Source: Nannocystis punicea (GTDB lineage: Bacteria; Myxococcota_A; Polyangia; Nannocystales; Nannocystaceae). From it: 64,000 nucleotides of DNA. The notes under the pieces were generated by a model that saw only the letters and a program-made list of their open reading frames with translations, ran no database searches and had not been told where the DNA came from. Position numbers and translations under genes: made by a program. Numbering within the stretch: position 1 is the stretch's first letter; the number at the start of each line of letters is the position of its first letter. The stretch is taken from NCBI RefSeq assembly GCF_026965555.1, contig NZ_CP114040.1, positions 11,300,001 through 11,364,000 of the forward strand, given 5' to 3'. This document shows, one piece after another, positions 8,620 to 28,556 of this stretch.

Positions 8620-8937
8620 TTACTTGTCGATCTGCTCGCCCGACTTGACCGCGACGCGGACCTTGCGGCCGTCGTCGAGGACCTGGAAGCGCACCCGCGT
8701 CGGGTCGCCCGACTGCGGATCCGCGAGCATCACGTTGGAGAGGTGGACGGGGGCCTCGCGCTTCACGATGCCACCCTGGGGGTTCTCTTTGCCGGGCTTG
8801 ACGTGCTTGGTGACGACGTTGACACCCTGCACGACCACTCGGTCGGTCTCGGGCACGACCCGCAGCACCTTGCCGCGGCGACCCTTGTGCTTTCCGGCGA
8901 TGACGACGACCTCGTCACCCGAACGAATCCGCTGCAT
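8620..8937 (-). CDS. rplX: 50S ribosomal protein L24
   Basis: Assembly-initiator protein at the polypeptide exit site. It has 105 residues, with the KOW motif in SGDEVVVIAGKHKGRRGKV and the typical SNVMLADP segment. The ATG at 8937 shares one base with the rplN stop (TGATG), indicating translational coupling. A longer reading frame extends upstream but is only the shadow of rplN and rpsQ. Confidence 0.97.
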   Translation of the reverse strand: MQRIRSGDEVVVIAGKHKGRRGKVLRVVPETDRVVVQGVNVVTKHVKPGKENPQGGIVKREAPVHLSNVMLADPQSGDPTRVRFQVLDDGRKVRVAVKSGEQIDK

Positions 8938-9305
8938 CACAGCACCTCCGGCGCCAGCGAGATGATCTTGAGGTAGTTCTTCTGCCGCAGCTCGCGCGCC
9001 ACAGGCCCGAAGATGCGGGTCCCGATCGGCTGCTTCTGCGCGTCGATGAGCACGGCGCTGTTGGTGTCGAAGCGGATCACGCTGCCGTCGACACGACGCA
9101 CGCCCTTGCGGGTGCGGACGATGACGGCCTTCATGACGGAGCCCTTCTTGACCTTGCTGTTCGGCAGCGCGTCGCGGACCGAGACGACGATGACGTCGCC
9201 GATGGTCGCGTAGCGGCGCTTCGAGCCGCCCAGCACCTTGATGCAGAACAGCTTGCGCGCGCCCGAGTTGTCGGCCACGTCGAGGACGGACTGGACCTGA
9301 ATCAT
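8937..9305 (-). CDS. rplN: 50S ribosomal protein L14
   Basis: Subunit-interface protein, 122 residues, the normal length. It begins MIQVQSVLDVADNSGARKLFC and contains PNSKVKKGSVMKAVIVRT, both diagnostic. The start codon overlaps the rpsQ stop by four bases (ATGA), and its own stop overlaps the rplX start, so the three genes are coupled. Confidence 0.98.
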   Translation of the reverse strand: MIQVQSVLDVADNSGARKLFCIKVLGGSKRRYATIGDVIVVSVRDALPNSKVKKGSVMKAVIVRTRKGVRRVDGSVIRFDTNSAVLIDAQKQPIGTRIFGPVARELRQKNYLKIISLAPEVL

Positions 9306-9589
9306 ACGAGCGTCGCTTTCTCCACGATCGCCTGGAGCGCCCAGCGCTTCTCGCGGGACAGGGGCCGGCAGCTGACGATGCGGACGACATCGCCGACCTT
9401 GGCCTGGTTGGTCTCGTCATGCGCCTTGTAGCGCAGCCGCTCGCTGACGTACTTGCGGTAGCGGGGGTGCTTGAAGCGCCGCTGCACCTGGACGACGATG
9501 GTTTTGTCCATCTTGTCCGACACGACGGTGCCCGTGAGGACCCGGCGCTGGCGCGTCTCGGTCTCGGTGGTGGTGTCTTGCTCAGTCAT
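9302..9589 (-). CDS. rpsQ: 30S ribosomal protein S17
   Basis: Primary 16S rRNA-binding OB-fold protein of the 30S body. It has 95 residues. After an acidic/threonine N-terminal stretch the family core RRVLTGTVVSDKMDKTIVVQ and RRFKHPRYRKYV is clear. It overlaps rplN by four bases and lies 3 bp after rpmC. Confidence 0.97.
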   Translation of the reverse strand: MTEQDTTTETETRQRRVLTGTVVSDKMDKTIVVQVQRRFKHPRYRKYVSERLRYKAHDETNQAKVGDVVRIVSCRPLSREKRWALQAIVEKATLV

Positions 9590-9592
9590 GGC

Positions 9593-9799
9593 TCATGCCT
9601 CTCCCGCGATGCCGCGAGCGCGCTCGTGGAGGACGGTCTTGATGCGGGCGATGTCGCGGCGCAGCGCGCCGAACTGGGCGAAGTTGGTGGCCCGCTGGGT
9701 CGCCTTGGCGACGCTCAGGCGGACGAGCTTGTCGCGGAGCTGCCCCTCGAGCTCGGTGAGCTCTTCGGTGGTCTTCTCGCGGAGTTCGAGCGCTTTCAC
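9593..9799 (-). CDS. rpmC: 50S ribosomal protein L29
   Basis: Two-helix protein at the exit tunnel beside L23, a docking area for trigger factor and SRP. It has 68 residues: MKALELREKTTEELTELEGQ then FAQFGALRRDIARIKTVLHE. It overlaps the rplP stop by four bases (ATGA). Confidence 0.97.
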   Translation of the reverse strand: MKALELREKTTEELTELEGQLRDKLVRLSVAKATQRATNFAQFGALRRDIARIKTVLHERARGIAGEA

Positions 9800-10212
9800 A
9801 GGGCAGTGTCCCTTCGGATGAAGCGGGTCTTGATCGGCAGCTTGTGGTGGGCGCGGAGGAACGCCTCACGGGCGAGCTCCTCGGTGACACCCTCGATCTC
9901 GTAGAGGACGCGGCCGGGGCGGACAACGGCGACCCAGAAGTCCGGGGCGCCCTTGCCCTTACCCATGCGGGTCTCGGCCGGCTTGCGCGAGACGGGCTTG
10001 TCCGGGAACACCCGGATGTAGAGCTTGCCGCCGCGCTTGACGTGGCGGTTGATCGCGATACGAGCGGCCTCGATCTGGCGCGCGGTCAGCCACCCGCACT
10101 CGACGGTCTGCAGGCCGAAGTCGCCGAAGGAGACCTCCGACCCGCCCTTGGCCTGGCCGGCCATGTGGCCCTTCTGGACCTTGCGGTACTTGACTCTGGA
10201 TGGGGAGAGCAT
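9796..10212 (-). CDS. rplP: 50S ribosomal protein L16
   Basis: Late 50S protein that helps organise the A-site region. It has 138 residues and begins MLSPSRVKYRKVQKGHMAG, with GFGDFGLQ-like (SFGDFGLQTVECGWL) and RMGKGKGAPDFWVAVV segments typical of the family. It follows rpsC by 15 bp. Confidence 0.98.
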   Translation of the reverse strand: MLSPSRVKYRKVQKGHMAGQAKGGSEVSFGDFGLQTVECGWLTARQIEAARIAINRHVKRGGKLYIRVFPDKPVSRKPAETRMGKGKGAPDFWVAVVRPGRVLYEIEGVTEELAREAFLRAHHKLPIKTRFIRRDTAL

Positions 10213-10227
10213 GTTGGGATGCCTCGC

Positions 10228-10902
10228 TTACTTCTGGGGCCGCGGGAAGCGCGGGTCGTTCTGTTGCGTGGCGCGCTGGCCGTAGACCTCGCCCTTGAAG
10301 ATCCAGCACTTGACGCCGATCGCACCGGCGGTCGTGTGAGCCTCGGCGAAGCCGTAGTCGATGTCGGCGCGCAGGGTGTGCAGCGGGACGCCGCCGGCGC
10401 GGTAGGTCTCGCGGCGCGACATCTCGGCGCCGGCCAGACGGCCCGAGGCGGCGACGCGGATGCCCTTGGCGCCGAACTTCATGGCGGTCTGCATGGCCCG
10501 CTTGAGCGCGCGGCGGAAGGCGATCCGGCGCTCGAGCTGCTGGGCGATGTTCTCGGCCACCAGCTGCGCGTTGGTCTCGGCCTTGCGGACCTCCTGGATG
10601 TTCAGGAACACCTCGGACTCGGTCAGGCGCGAGACCTTCTTCTTCAGGCCCTCGACGCCGGCGCCGCGCTTGCCGATGATGATGCCGGGACGCGCCGAGA
10701 AGATGTTGATCTTCAGCTTGTTGGCGGCCCGCTCGATCGTGATGTCGGCGATGCTGGCGGCGTAGAGCTCCTTCTTCAGGAAGCGCCGGATCTTGAGGTC
10801 CTCATGCAGCCACTGGCGGTAGCGCGTGTGCTCGAACCACTTCGAGCCCCAGGTGCGGACGATCCCGATCCGGAAGCCGATCGGATGTGTTTTCTGTCCC
10901 AT
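10228..10902 (-). CDS. rpsC: 30S ribosomal protein S3
   Basis: mRNA-entry protein with helicase activity together with S4 and S5. It has 224 residues and begins MGQKTHPIGFRIGIVRTWGS. The type II KH domain carries GIIIGKRGAGVEGLKKKV (GxxG loop present), and the C-terminal domain has the conserved GRLAGAEMSRRE and KCWIFKGEVYG. The start ATG overlaps the rplV stop by one base (TAATG). Confidence 0.98.
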   Translation of the reverse strand: MGQKTHPIGFRIGIVRTWGSKWFEHTRYRQWLHEDLKIRRFLKKELYAASIADITIERAANKLKINIFSARPGIIIGKRGAGVEGLKKKVSRLTESEVFLNIQEVRKAETNAQLVAENIAQQLERRIAFRRALKRAMQTAMKFGAKGIRVAASGRLAGAEMSRRETYRAGGVPLHTLRADIDYGFAEAHTTAGAIGVKCWIFKGEVYGQRATQQNDPRFPRPQK

Positions 10903-11237
10903 TAGCTGCGTACCTCCGCCACCTCGAGGTGGATGTGGCTGGTCTTCTTGAGGATCCGATTGGCGCGGCCCATCGCCCGCGGGCGCCAGCGCTTGAGCGT
11001 CGGGCCCTGGTCGACGGTCACCTTGGTGACGACGAGGTTGTCGACGTTGACGTCGCCGGTGTCTTCGGCGTTGGCGACGGCAGACACCAACAGCTTGAAG
11101 AACTGCTTGGCGCCCGACTTGTGCAGGAAGCGAAGGTCGTCGATAGCGCGCGCGACCTGCTTGCCGCGGATCAGGTTGGCGATGATCCGCGCCTTTCGCG
11201 GGGTGATGCGCGCGTGGCTGAGACGTGCGATGGCCAT
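10902..11237 (-). CDS. rplV: 50S ribosomal protein L22
   Basis: Lines the exit tunnel with its long beta-hairpin; the hairpin tip is where macrolide-resistance changes occur. It has 111 residues starting MAIARLSHARITPRKARIIA. I chose the ATG at 11237, preceded by GAGGTAA; an in-frame upstream start at 11291 would only add non-homologous residues. The C-terminal hairpin RWRPRAMGRANRILKKTSHI is present. Confidence 0.97.
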   Translation of the reverse strand: MAIARLSHARITPRKARIIANLIRGKQVARAIDDLRFLHKSGAKQFFKLLVSAVANAEDTGDVNVDNLVVTKVTVDQGPTLKRWRPRAMGRANRILKKTSHIHLEVAEVRS

Positions 11238-11253
11238 GGCGTTACCTCGGTGA

Positions 11254-11532
11254 TTACTTCTTCGCGGCCTTGCGGTCGCCGGAGTGACCACGGAAGGTGC
11301 GGGTCGGGGCGAACTCGCCGAGCTTGTGACCGACCATGTTCTCGGTGATGAAGATGGGGATCCACTTGTGACCGTTGTGGACCATCACGTTCGCGCCGAC
11401 GAACTGCGGCAGGATCGTGGAGCGGCGCGACCAGGTCTTGACCACGCGCCGGCTGCCCTCCCTGAGGGCGACTTCGATCTTCTCGACCAGGTGGGAGTCC
11501 GCGAACGGGCCCTTCTTGATGGAGCGTGCCAT
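11254..11532 (-). CDS. rpsS: 30S ribosomal protein S19
   Basis: Head protein that forms an intersubunit bridge with S13. It has 92 residues: MARSIKKGPFADSHLVEKIE, then STILPQFVGANVMVHNGHKW and the C-terminal GEFAPTRTFRGHSGDRKAAKK. It lies between rplB (3-bp gap) and rplV. Confidence 0.98.
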   Translation of the reverse strand: MARSIKKGPFADSHLVEKIEVALREGSRRVVKTWSRRSTILPQFVGANVMVHNGHKWIPIFITENMVGHKLGEFAPTRTFRGHSGDRKAAKK

Positions 11533-11535
11533 GCG

Positions 11536-12360
11536 TTACTTCTTCCTACGGGAGACGATGAAGACGTCGGTGCGCTTGTTGTGCCGCGTGCGGTAACCCT
11601 TCGACAGGATGCCCCACGGCGAGCAGGGGTGCCGGCCGCCGGAGGTGCGGCCCTCGCCGCCGCCCATCGGGTGGTCGACCGGGTTCATGGTGACGCCGCG
11701 GTTGTGCGGGCGGATGCCGAGCCAGCGGGTGCGGCCGGCCTTGCCGAGGCTGACGCGGCTGTGGTCGCCGTTGCTCAGCGTGCCGACAGTGGCGCGGCAG
11801 TCGATGTGGACGCGACGAACCTCGCCGGAGGGCAGGCGGACCTGCGTCCAGTCGCCCTCGCGCGCCATCAGCTGGGCGCCCGAGCCGGCGGTGCGGACCA
11901 GCTGGCCGCCCTTGCCGATCTTGATCTCGAGGTTGTGGATGATCGTGCCGACCGGGATGTTGCGCAGCGGGAGGCTGTTGCCCGGCTTGATGTCGGCCGC
12001 CTGGTCGCTGATCACCGAGTCGCCGACCTTCAGACCCTCGGGCGCGAGGATGTAGCGCTTCTCGCCGTCGGCGTAGTTGATGAGCGCGATGAAGGTGGTG
12101 CGGTTCGGGTCGTACTCGACCGTCGCGACCTTGCCCGGCACGCCGAACTTGTCGCGCTTGAAGTCGATGACGCGGTACAGCTGCTTGTGACCGCCGCCGC
12201 GGAAACGCGCGGTCTGGCGGCCGTAGTTGTTGCGCCCGGTGTGGCGGTCGATCTTCTCGACCAGCGGCCGGTGCGGCTCGCTCGCCGTCACCTGGTCGCG
12301 GGTGTTGACGCTCATGCCGCGTCGGCCCGGGGAGGTCGGCCTGTAGACTTTAATGCCCAT
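11536..12360 (-). CDS. rplB: 50S ribosomal protein L2
   Basis: Large 23S rRNA-binding protein needed for subunit association and peptidyl-transferase activity. It has 274 residues. The conserved MNPVDHP...GGGEGRTSGGRHP segment is present: the histidine equivalent to E. coli H229 is kept, while the next His of the common HPHGGG motif is Met here (HPMGGG). The C-terminal HNKRTDVFIVSRRKK is typical. It follows rplW by 11 bp. Confidence 0.98.
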   Translation of the reverse strand: MGIKVYRPTSPGRRGMSVNTRDQVTASEPHRPLVEKIDRHTGRNNYGRQTARFRGGGHKQLYRVIDFKRDKFGVPGKVATVEYDPNRTTFIALINYADGEKRYILAPEGLKVGDSVISDQAADIKPGNSLPLRNIPVGTIIHNLEIKIGKGGQLVRTAGSGAQLMAREGDWTQVRLPSGEVRRVHIDCRATVGTLSNGDHSRVSLGKAGRTRWLGIRPHNRGVTMNPVDHPMGGGEGRTSGGRHPCSPWGILSKGYRTRHNKRTDVFIVSRRKK

Positions 12361-12371
12361 GGTGCGCTCCT

Positions 12372-12671
12372 TCAGCCCTTGTCGGCCTGATCTCCGTAGA
12401 GGTCGATCGAGTCACCCGGGTGAACGGTGACGATCGCCTTCTTCCACGACCGCTGCTTGCCGGTGAACTTGCCGACCCGGCGGAGGTCGCCGCGCACGAC
12501 CATCGTGCGCACGTCCCGGACGCGGACGCCGAACACCAGCTCGACGGCCTTGCGGATCTCGATCTTGTTCGCGGCCTTGGCGACCTCGAACACGTAGTGG
12601 TTGTGGCGGCCCTGCACGTCGGTCGACTTCTCGGTGACGACCGGGCGGACGATGATCTGCTGCGGGGTCAT
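12372..12671 (-). CDS. rplW: 50S ribosomal protein L23
   Basis: Exit-tunnel protein that docks trigger factor and SRP. It has 99 residues: PQQIIVRPVVTEKSTDVQ at the N-terminus, then the KIEIRKAVELVFGVRVRDV helix-strand unit. I placed the start at the ATG that overlaps the rplD stop by four bases (12668-12671, ATGA). The much longer open frame upstream is the shadow of rplD. Confidence 0.97.
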   Translation of the reverse strand: MTPQQIIVRPVVTEKSTDVQGRHNHYVFEVAKAANKIEIRKAVELVFGVRVRDVRTMVVRGDLRRVGKFTGKQRSWKKAIVTVHPGDSIDLYGDQADKG

Positions 12672-13321
12672 GCGACCTCCTTCGGGGCGTCGGACTTGGC
12701 GCCCGACAGACGGGCCTCGACCGCGCGCAGCGAGGTCTCCGAGATCAGCAGCTTGGGGAAGCGCAGGATGTCGTAGACGTTGAGGCCGCGGACGTCGAGG
12801 AAGCTCGCCGCTGCCAGGTTGCGCGTGCTGAGACGCAGGTTCTTGTTGTCGCCGGCATCGACCAGCAGGGCCTTCGGCGCGCCGAGAGAGGTCAGCGCCT
12901 GGGCGATGGTCTTGGTCTTGACGGCCTCGAGCTGCAGGTCGCGGACGACGATCAGGTCGCCCTTCGAAGCCCGCACGGTCAGTGCGGTGCGCAGTGCGCT
13001 CGCCATGACCTTCTTGTTGACGTGGAAGGCGTAGTTGCGCGGCTTGGGCCCGAACACCTGACCGCCACCGCGGAAGATGTTGGCGCGGCGCGAGCCGTGA
13101 CGGGCGCCGCCGGTGCCCTTCTGCTTGTGCAGCTTCTTGCCGGTGATGGAGACCTCGGCGCGGGTCTGGGTCGAGTGCGTACCGGCGCGGCGAGCCGCCC
13201 GCTGGTAGCGCACGACCTCCCACAGGAGGTGCTCACGCACGGGGACGGCGAACACCGCGTCGGCGACGTCGATCTCGCCGACCTGGGCGCCCGTGAGGTC
13301 TTTGACGATGAGCTTGGCCAT
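12668..13321 (-). CDS. rplD: 50S ribosomal protein L4
   Basis: Exit-tunnel protein; in E. coli it autoregulates the S10 operon. It has 217 residues with the expected extended loop (KKLHKQKGTGGARHGSRRA) that reaches into the tunnel. Its Shine-Dalgarno sequence (CTGAGG) overlaps the stop codon of rpsJ, which lies only 6 bp upstream. The normal gene at that point, rplC (L3), is missing, and the junction is clean with no remnant. Confidence 0.97.
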   Translation of the reverse strand: MAKLIVKDLTGAQVGEIDVADAVFAVPVREHLLWEVVRYQRAARRAGTHSTQTRAEVSITGKKLHKQKGTGGARHGSRRANIFRGGGQVFGPKPRNYAFHVNKKVMASALRTALTVRASKGDLIVVRDLQLEAVKTKTIAQALTSLGAPKALLVDAGDNKNLRLSTRNLAAASFLDVRGLNVYDILRFPKLLISETSLRAVEARLSGAKSDAPKEVA

Positions 13322-13327
13322 GGTGCC

Positions 13328-13636
<309 letters not shown>

Positions 13637-13680
13637 GGCGATATCCCTTGCGTCTGGCCGGCGTACTCGAGCGAGAGGTC

Positions 13681-14880
<1,200 letters not shown>

Positions 14881-14985
14881 GGCTGTGCTTCGCTCAGTGA
14901 GGGTGTTTGGAGTCTGGGGGGCGGGATCTACCAGCTAGTCAAGGATTGGAAAAGCCCGATCGCGTCGCCTGAGTGAGAGAAACCG

Positions 14986-17118
<2,133 letters not shown>

Positions 17119-17417
17119 GGCACAGGAGGGAGCCTTCGGGAACGACACGAGGGCCGCTCCGCCGGCCATCCGTCTCCACAAACTCGGGAGGGGTTATGGC
17201 AGGCGAGGGGCCCGGCTCGGGATCTGCTGCGAAGGGACCCGAACAGGGTCCAATCGCTGGGCAGAATCGAGGGTTGTCGCGCTCTTGTCGGCTTGGGGTC
17301 AGTGAGTCATCGGCGGGTGGCCCGCGAAGGGGCCGGACATCCGGAGCTGAGGGAGAGAGGTGGAGAGAGGTGGAGAGAAAGATCGAGCGGCCCGCGCGGG
17401 ACGGGCCGTGGCGTCGG
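17119..17417 (-). other. fusA-rpsG spacer with purine-rich repeat
   Basis: 299 bases without a gene. A short purine-rich direct repeat (GGTGGAGAGA, near 17358-17377 on the plus strand) and a small GC hairpin near 17391-17409 are the only structures I see. There is no convincing promoter or T-run. Confidence 0.35.
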
Positions 17418-17906
17418 CTACCAGCGGTAGTGGGCGAAGGCCTTGTTGGCTTCGGCCATCTTGTGGGTGTCTTCGCGCTTCTTGACGGCGCCGCCGCGGT
17501 TCTGGGCCGCGTCGAGCATCTCGTTGGCGAGGCGCTCGCGCATGGTCTTCTCGGGCCGCGAGCGGGCGAAGCCGATCAGCCAGCGGTACGCCAGGGCCTG
17601 GCCGCGCTCGGGACGGACCTCGATCGGGACCTGGTAGTTGGAGCCGCCGACGCGACGCGAACGGACCTCGAGGCGCGGGAAGACGTTGGAGATCGCCTTC
17701 TCGAACACCTTGACCGGGTCGTCCTTGGTGCGCTCGGAGATGATGTCGAAGGCGCCGAAGACGATCTTCTCGGCGATCGACTTCTTGCCGGCGCGCATGA
17801 TGCCGCAGATGAACTTGTGGATGTTCCGGTTCACGTCCACGGGGTGGTCGGTGTACCGGATGTCGTTCTGCGGACGCTTCCGCGTGGTGATTCCTTTGCG
17901 CGACAT
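17418..17906 (-). CDS. rpsG: 30S ribosomal protein S7
   Basis: Primary 16S rRNA-binding protein of the 30S head; in E. coli it represses the str operon. It has 162 residues, slightly longer than the commonest form. The start MSRKGITTRKRPQNDIRYTD has a few extra residues before the core. VEVRSRRVGGSNYQVPIEVR and NRGGAVKKREDTHKMAEANK are diagnostic. It lies 18 bp after rpsL. Confidence 0.98.
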   Translation of the reverse strand: MSRKGITTRKRPQNDIRYTDHPVDVNRNIHKFICGIMRAGKKSIAEKIVFGAFDIISERTKDDPVKVFEKAISNVFPRLEVRSRRVGGSNYQVPIEVRPERGQALAYRWLIGFARSRPEKTMRERLANEMLDAAQNRGGAVKKREDTHKMAEANKAFAHYRW

Positions 17907-17924
17907 GGTCGTCCTTCTAAGTCA

Positions 17925-18296
17925 CTACTTGGGCCGCTTGGCGCCGTACTTGGAGCGCCGCTGGCGACGGCCGTTGACGCCGGTGGTGTCGAGGGTGCCG
18001 CGCACCACGTGGTAGCGGACGCCGGGGAGGTCCTTCACACGACCGCCGCGGATCAGCACCATCGAGTGCTCCTGCAGGTTGTGACCCTCACCCGGGATGT
18101 AGGTCGTCACTTCCATGCCGTTGGTGAGACGGACGCGGGCGACCTTGCGCAGCGCGGAGTTCGGCTTCTTCGGCGTGCAGGTGTACACGCGGACGCACAC
18201 GCCGCGCTTCTGCGGGCAGCCGCGCAGCGCCGGAGCCGTCGTCTTCTTCTTCTGCAGTTCGCGTCCCTTGCGGACAAGCTGATTGATCGTCGGCAT
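17925..18296 (-). CDS. rpsL: 30S ribosomal protein S12
   Basis: Decoding-centre protein. It has 123 residues beginning MPTINQLVRKGRELQKKKT. The loops that carry streptomycin-resistance mutations are in wild-type form (TPKKPNSALRK with K43, and PGEGHNLQEH). The ATG at 18296 gives the conserved N-terminus; the upstream frame is not homologous. It is the first gene of the str operon, about 110 bases downstream of a good sigma70-type promoter. Confidence 0.98.
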   Translation of the reverse strand: MPTINQLVRKGRELQKKKTTAPALRGCPQKRGVCVRVYTCTPKKPNSALRKVARVRLTNGMEVTTYIPGEGHNLQEHSMVLIRGGRVKDLPGVRYHVVRGTLDTTGVNGRRQRRSKYGAKRPK

Positions 18297-18411
18297 GCGC
18301 CGTGAAGCCTTTCCAGTATCGAGCCGGGGCCCGGAGGGCCGTGGGGTTTGGCCAGGCCCGAACCGAGAGCGTCGGACCTGTTCGCTTTTGCCCCCTGCGG
18401 CTGGGGGGCTG

Positions 18412-18440
18412 GTTATATAGGGGGGCGCCAGCCAGATCAA
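18412..18440 (-). promoter_or_regulatory. sigma70-type promoter for rpsL-rpsG-fusA-tuf
   Basis: On the minus strand TTGATC (18440-18435) is followed after exactly 17 bases by TATAAC (18417-18412). Both hexamers are five-of-six matches to consensus. The start would fall near 18405, leaving a leader of about 110 bases before rpsL. It is in the 355-bp spacer between rpoC and rpsL. Confidence 0.75.
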
Positions 18441-18604
18441 GCATCGCCGCTGGCGAGGCGCGGGAGGCCGGACTGCCGTCCGAACCCCTCAGAGCGAGGA
18501 AGAACGGCCTGGAGTGCGAATCCAGGCCCGGGGTGCTGCGGCGGGCGACGCGTCGTGCGTGCGCTGCCGCGGCAGGGTGGTTGGGAGATCACCTCCCCTC
18601 CACC

Positions 18605-18636
18605 GGAAAGACGGAGACCGGCGCATCCTGCGCCGG
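18605..18636 (-). terminator. possible rpoC terminator hairpin
   Basis: A perfect 8-bp stem CCGGCGCA/TGCGCCGG (18618-18636, 3-base loop) lies 16 bases after the rpoC stop. The sequence after it on the minus strand is TCTCCGTCTTTCC, pyrimidine-rich but a weak T-run, so termination may be partial. The remainder of the spacer up to rpsL holds the promoter listed above. Confidence 0.5.
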
Positions 18637-18651
18637 CCCCGTCGAGACGAA

Positions 18652-22854
<4,203 letters not shown>

Positions 22855-22887
22855 GGCCGTGTCTCCTTGTTCGCTTTCTCCGGGTGA

Positions 22888-27063
<4,176 letters not shown>

Positions 27064-27140
27064 CGCGGTTCCTCAGGGGGGACGAACTGCCGAGTGAGGC
27101 AGTGGAGCGGGCCGGCAGGTTGTCTAAGCGCTAAGCGAGG

Positions 27141-27165
27141 CAAAAGCCCAGGACTTCGGGCCTTG
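27141..27165 (-). terminator. candidate attenuator between rplL and rpoB
   Basis: Within the 278-bp rplL-rpoB spacer the minus strand can form a 7-bp stem (AAGGCCC with GGGCTTT, one G-T pair, 8-base loop) that runs into five T residues. An attenuator in this spacer is known in E. coli. Here it is inferred from the sequence alone. Confidence 0.4.
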
Positions 27166-27341
27166 CGGCTCGTGAGCCAGCGAGATCGCGAAGCGGCAAA
27201 AAGTACTCGAGAACGGATGTGAGCCAGGGCTCACCGGGGCGCGAAAATGCCCCATTACAAACGCGATATGTGCACGACGCGCAGGGGGCTTCCCCCCTGG
27301 CGCCGTACACGCCGGAGCAGCTTGGGCGGCGGGCCCTGAGA

Positions 27342-27734
27342 TCACTTGATCTCGACCTCAGCGCCGGCCTCCTTGAGCTGCTTGGCCATCTCCTCGGCCT
27401 CGGCCTTGGAGATGCCTTCCTTGATGTTGGCCGGGGCGCCCTCGACCAGATCCTTGGCCTCCTTGAGACCGAGGGCCGGGTTGAGCACGCGGACGGCCTT
27501 GATGACGTTGATCTTCTTGTCGCCGAAGCCCTTGAGCACGACCGTGAACTCGGTCTGCTCTTCCTTCTTCTCGGCCGCGGGCGCAGCGCCACCCTGGGCG
27601 GGGCCAGCAGCGGCGACCGGCGCGGCGGCCGAGACGCCCCACTTGGTCTCGAGCTCCTTGACCAGGTTGGCGATCTCGATGACCGGAAGGTTGCTCAGGT
27701 AGTTGATGACTTGGTCGCGGGTGATGTCGGTCAT
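27342..27734 (-). CDS. rplL: 50S ribosomal protein L7/L12
   Basis: Stalk protein that recruits translational GTPases. It has 130 residues. The N-terminal dimerisation helices (ITRDQVINYLSNLPVIEIAN) are followed by an Ala/Pro-rich hinge (about 37-58) and the globular C-terminal domain with NVIKAVRVLNPALGLKEAKD, a slight variant of the usual KxxVIKxVR motif. It follows rplJ by 63 bp. Confidence 0.98.
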   Translation of the reverse strand: MTDITRDQVINYLSNLPVIEIANLVKELETKWGVSAAAPVAAAGPAQGGAAPAAEKKEEQTEFTVVLKGFGDKKINVIKAVRVLNPALGLKEAKDLVEGAPANIKEGISKAEAEEMAKQLKEAGAEVEIK

Positions 27735-27797
27735 GACGAATTCCTCGAAGTCTGTCGGTACAAACGGTGACGGGTTGATGAGGGACGAGCGCCGGCC

Positions 27798-28322
27798 TCA
27801 GGAGGCAGCGGCGAGCTGGTCCTTGCGGGCATTCAGGAGGTAGAGGAAGCTCTGCGGGGCGGCGTTCAGCACGCGGACGAAGCTGGTCGCCGGCGTGTTG
27901 AGCAGGGCCAGGAACTGCGCCTTGAGCTCGCGCGGCCCGGGCATGTCGGCCAGCTGGCTGACACCGGCGGTGTCGAGCGTCTTGCCGTCGATGATGCCGC
28001 CCTTGACCTTGAAGTTCTTGGCGTCCTTGGCGAAGTCACGCGCCACGCGAGCCGCTGCACCCGGGTCCTCCGGCGAGAACGCGATGCCGGTCATGCCCTT
28101 CAGCAGGGCGGTGGCCGGCTCGTGCTTCGTCCCGGTCACCGCGTAGTGGATGACCGAGTTCTTGTAGACCTGGTAGCGGCAGTTGGCGTCGCGGAACTTG
28201 TTGCGGACGTCGCTGGCCTCGGCCACGGTGATCCCGGTGTAGTCGACCAGGACGAACGCGGACACGCCGCTCAGTTCCTCGCGGAGCTTCGCCGATTGTT
28301 CGTGTTTGCTCAGGGTGGGCAT
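27798..28322 (-). CDS. rplJ: 50S ribosomal protein L10
   Basis: Base of the L7/L12 stalk. It has 174 residues from the ATG at 28322 (MPTLSKHEQSAKLREELSGV). The open frame continues 45 codons upstream without family similarity. The core VLVDYTGITVAEASDVRNKF and the C-terminal helix that binds L12 dimers are present. The 234-bp leader may hold the L10 autoregulatory site. Confidence 0.96.
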   Translation of the reverse strand: MPTLSKHEQSAKLREELSGVSAFVLVDYTGITVAEASDVRNKFRDANCRYQVYKNSVIHYAVTGTKHEPATALLKGMTGIAFSPEDPGAAARVARDFAKDAKNFKVKGGIIDGKTLDTAGVSQLADMPGPRELKAQFLALLNTPATSFVRVLNAAPQSFLYLLNARKDQLAAAS

Positions 28323-28556
28323 CTCTGGCTCGTCTCCTCGGCCCTCCGGGTGGAGGACCGCCGAGATGGAGGGACGGACGACCCGTCCCGCTTCCTCTCG
28401 TCGCTCGCTCCACTCTCGGCAGGCCGCTCTCGCGTTTACGGTCGGTAGGCCGACCACCTGCTGTCTTCGAGTGCGTGCGCCCTCGCGGGCGGCTGATTCA
28501 CGTCACTTCTGCGACAGACTTGGTGAACTCCTTGATGAAACCTGGGGCGGATCGGC
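28323..28556 (-). promoter_or_regulatory. rplA-rplJ spacer, possible L10 leader
   Basis: 234 bases without a gene precede rplJ. In many bacteria this leader folds into the kink-turn RNA bound by L10(L12)4. The last 40 bases on the minus strand are rich in GA/AG steps (CCGAGGAGACGAGCCAGAG), compatible with a kink-turn, but I could not fold it reliably. No clear promoter is seen. Confidence 0.3.

Noticed and set aside
14881..14985. A promoter for tuf copy 1 with TTGACT as -35
   Set aside because: No acceptable -10 at 16-19 bases; the gene is likely served by the rpsL promoter.
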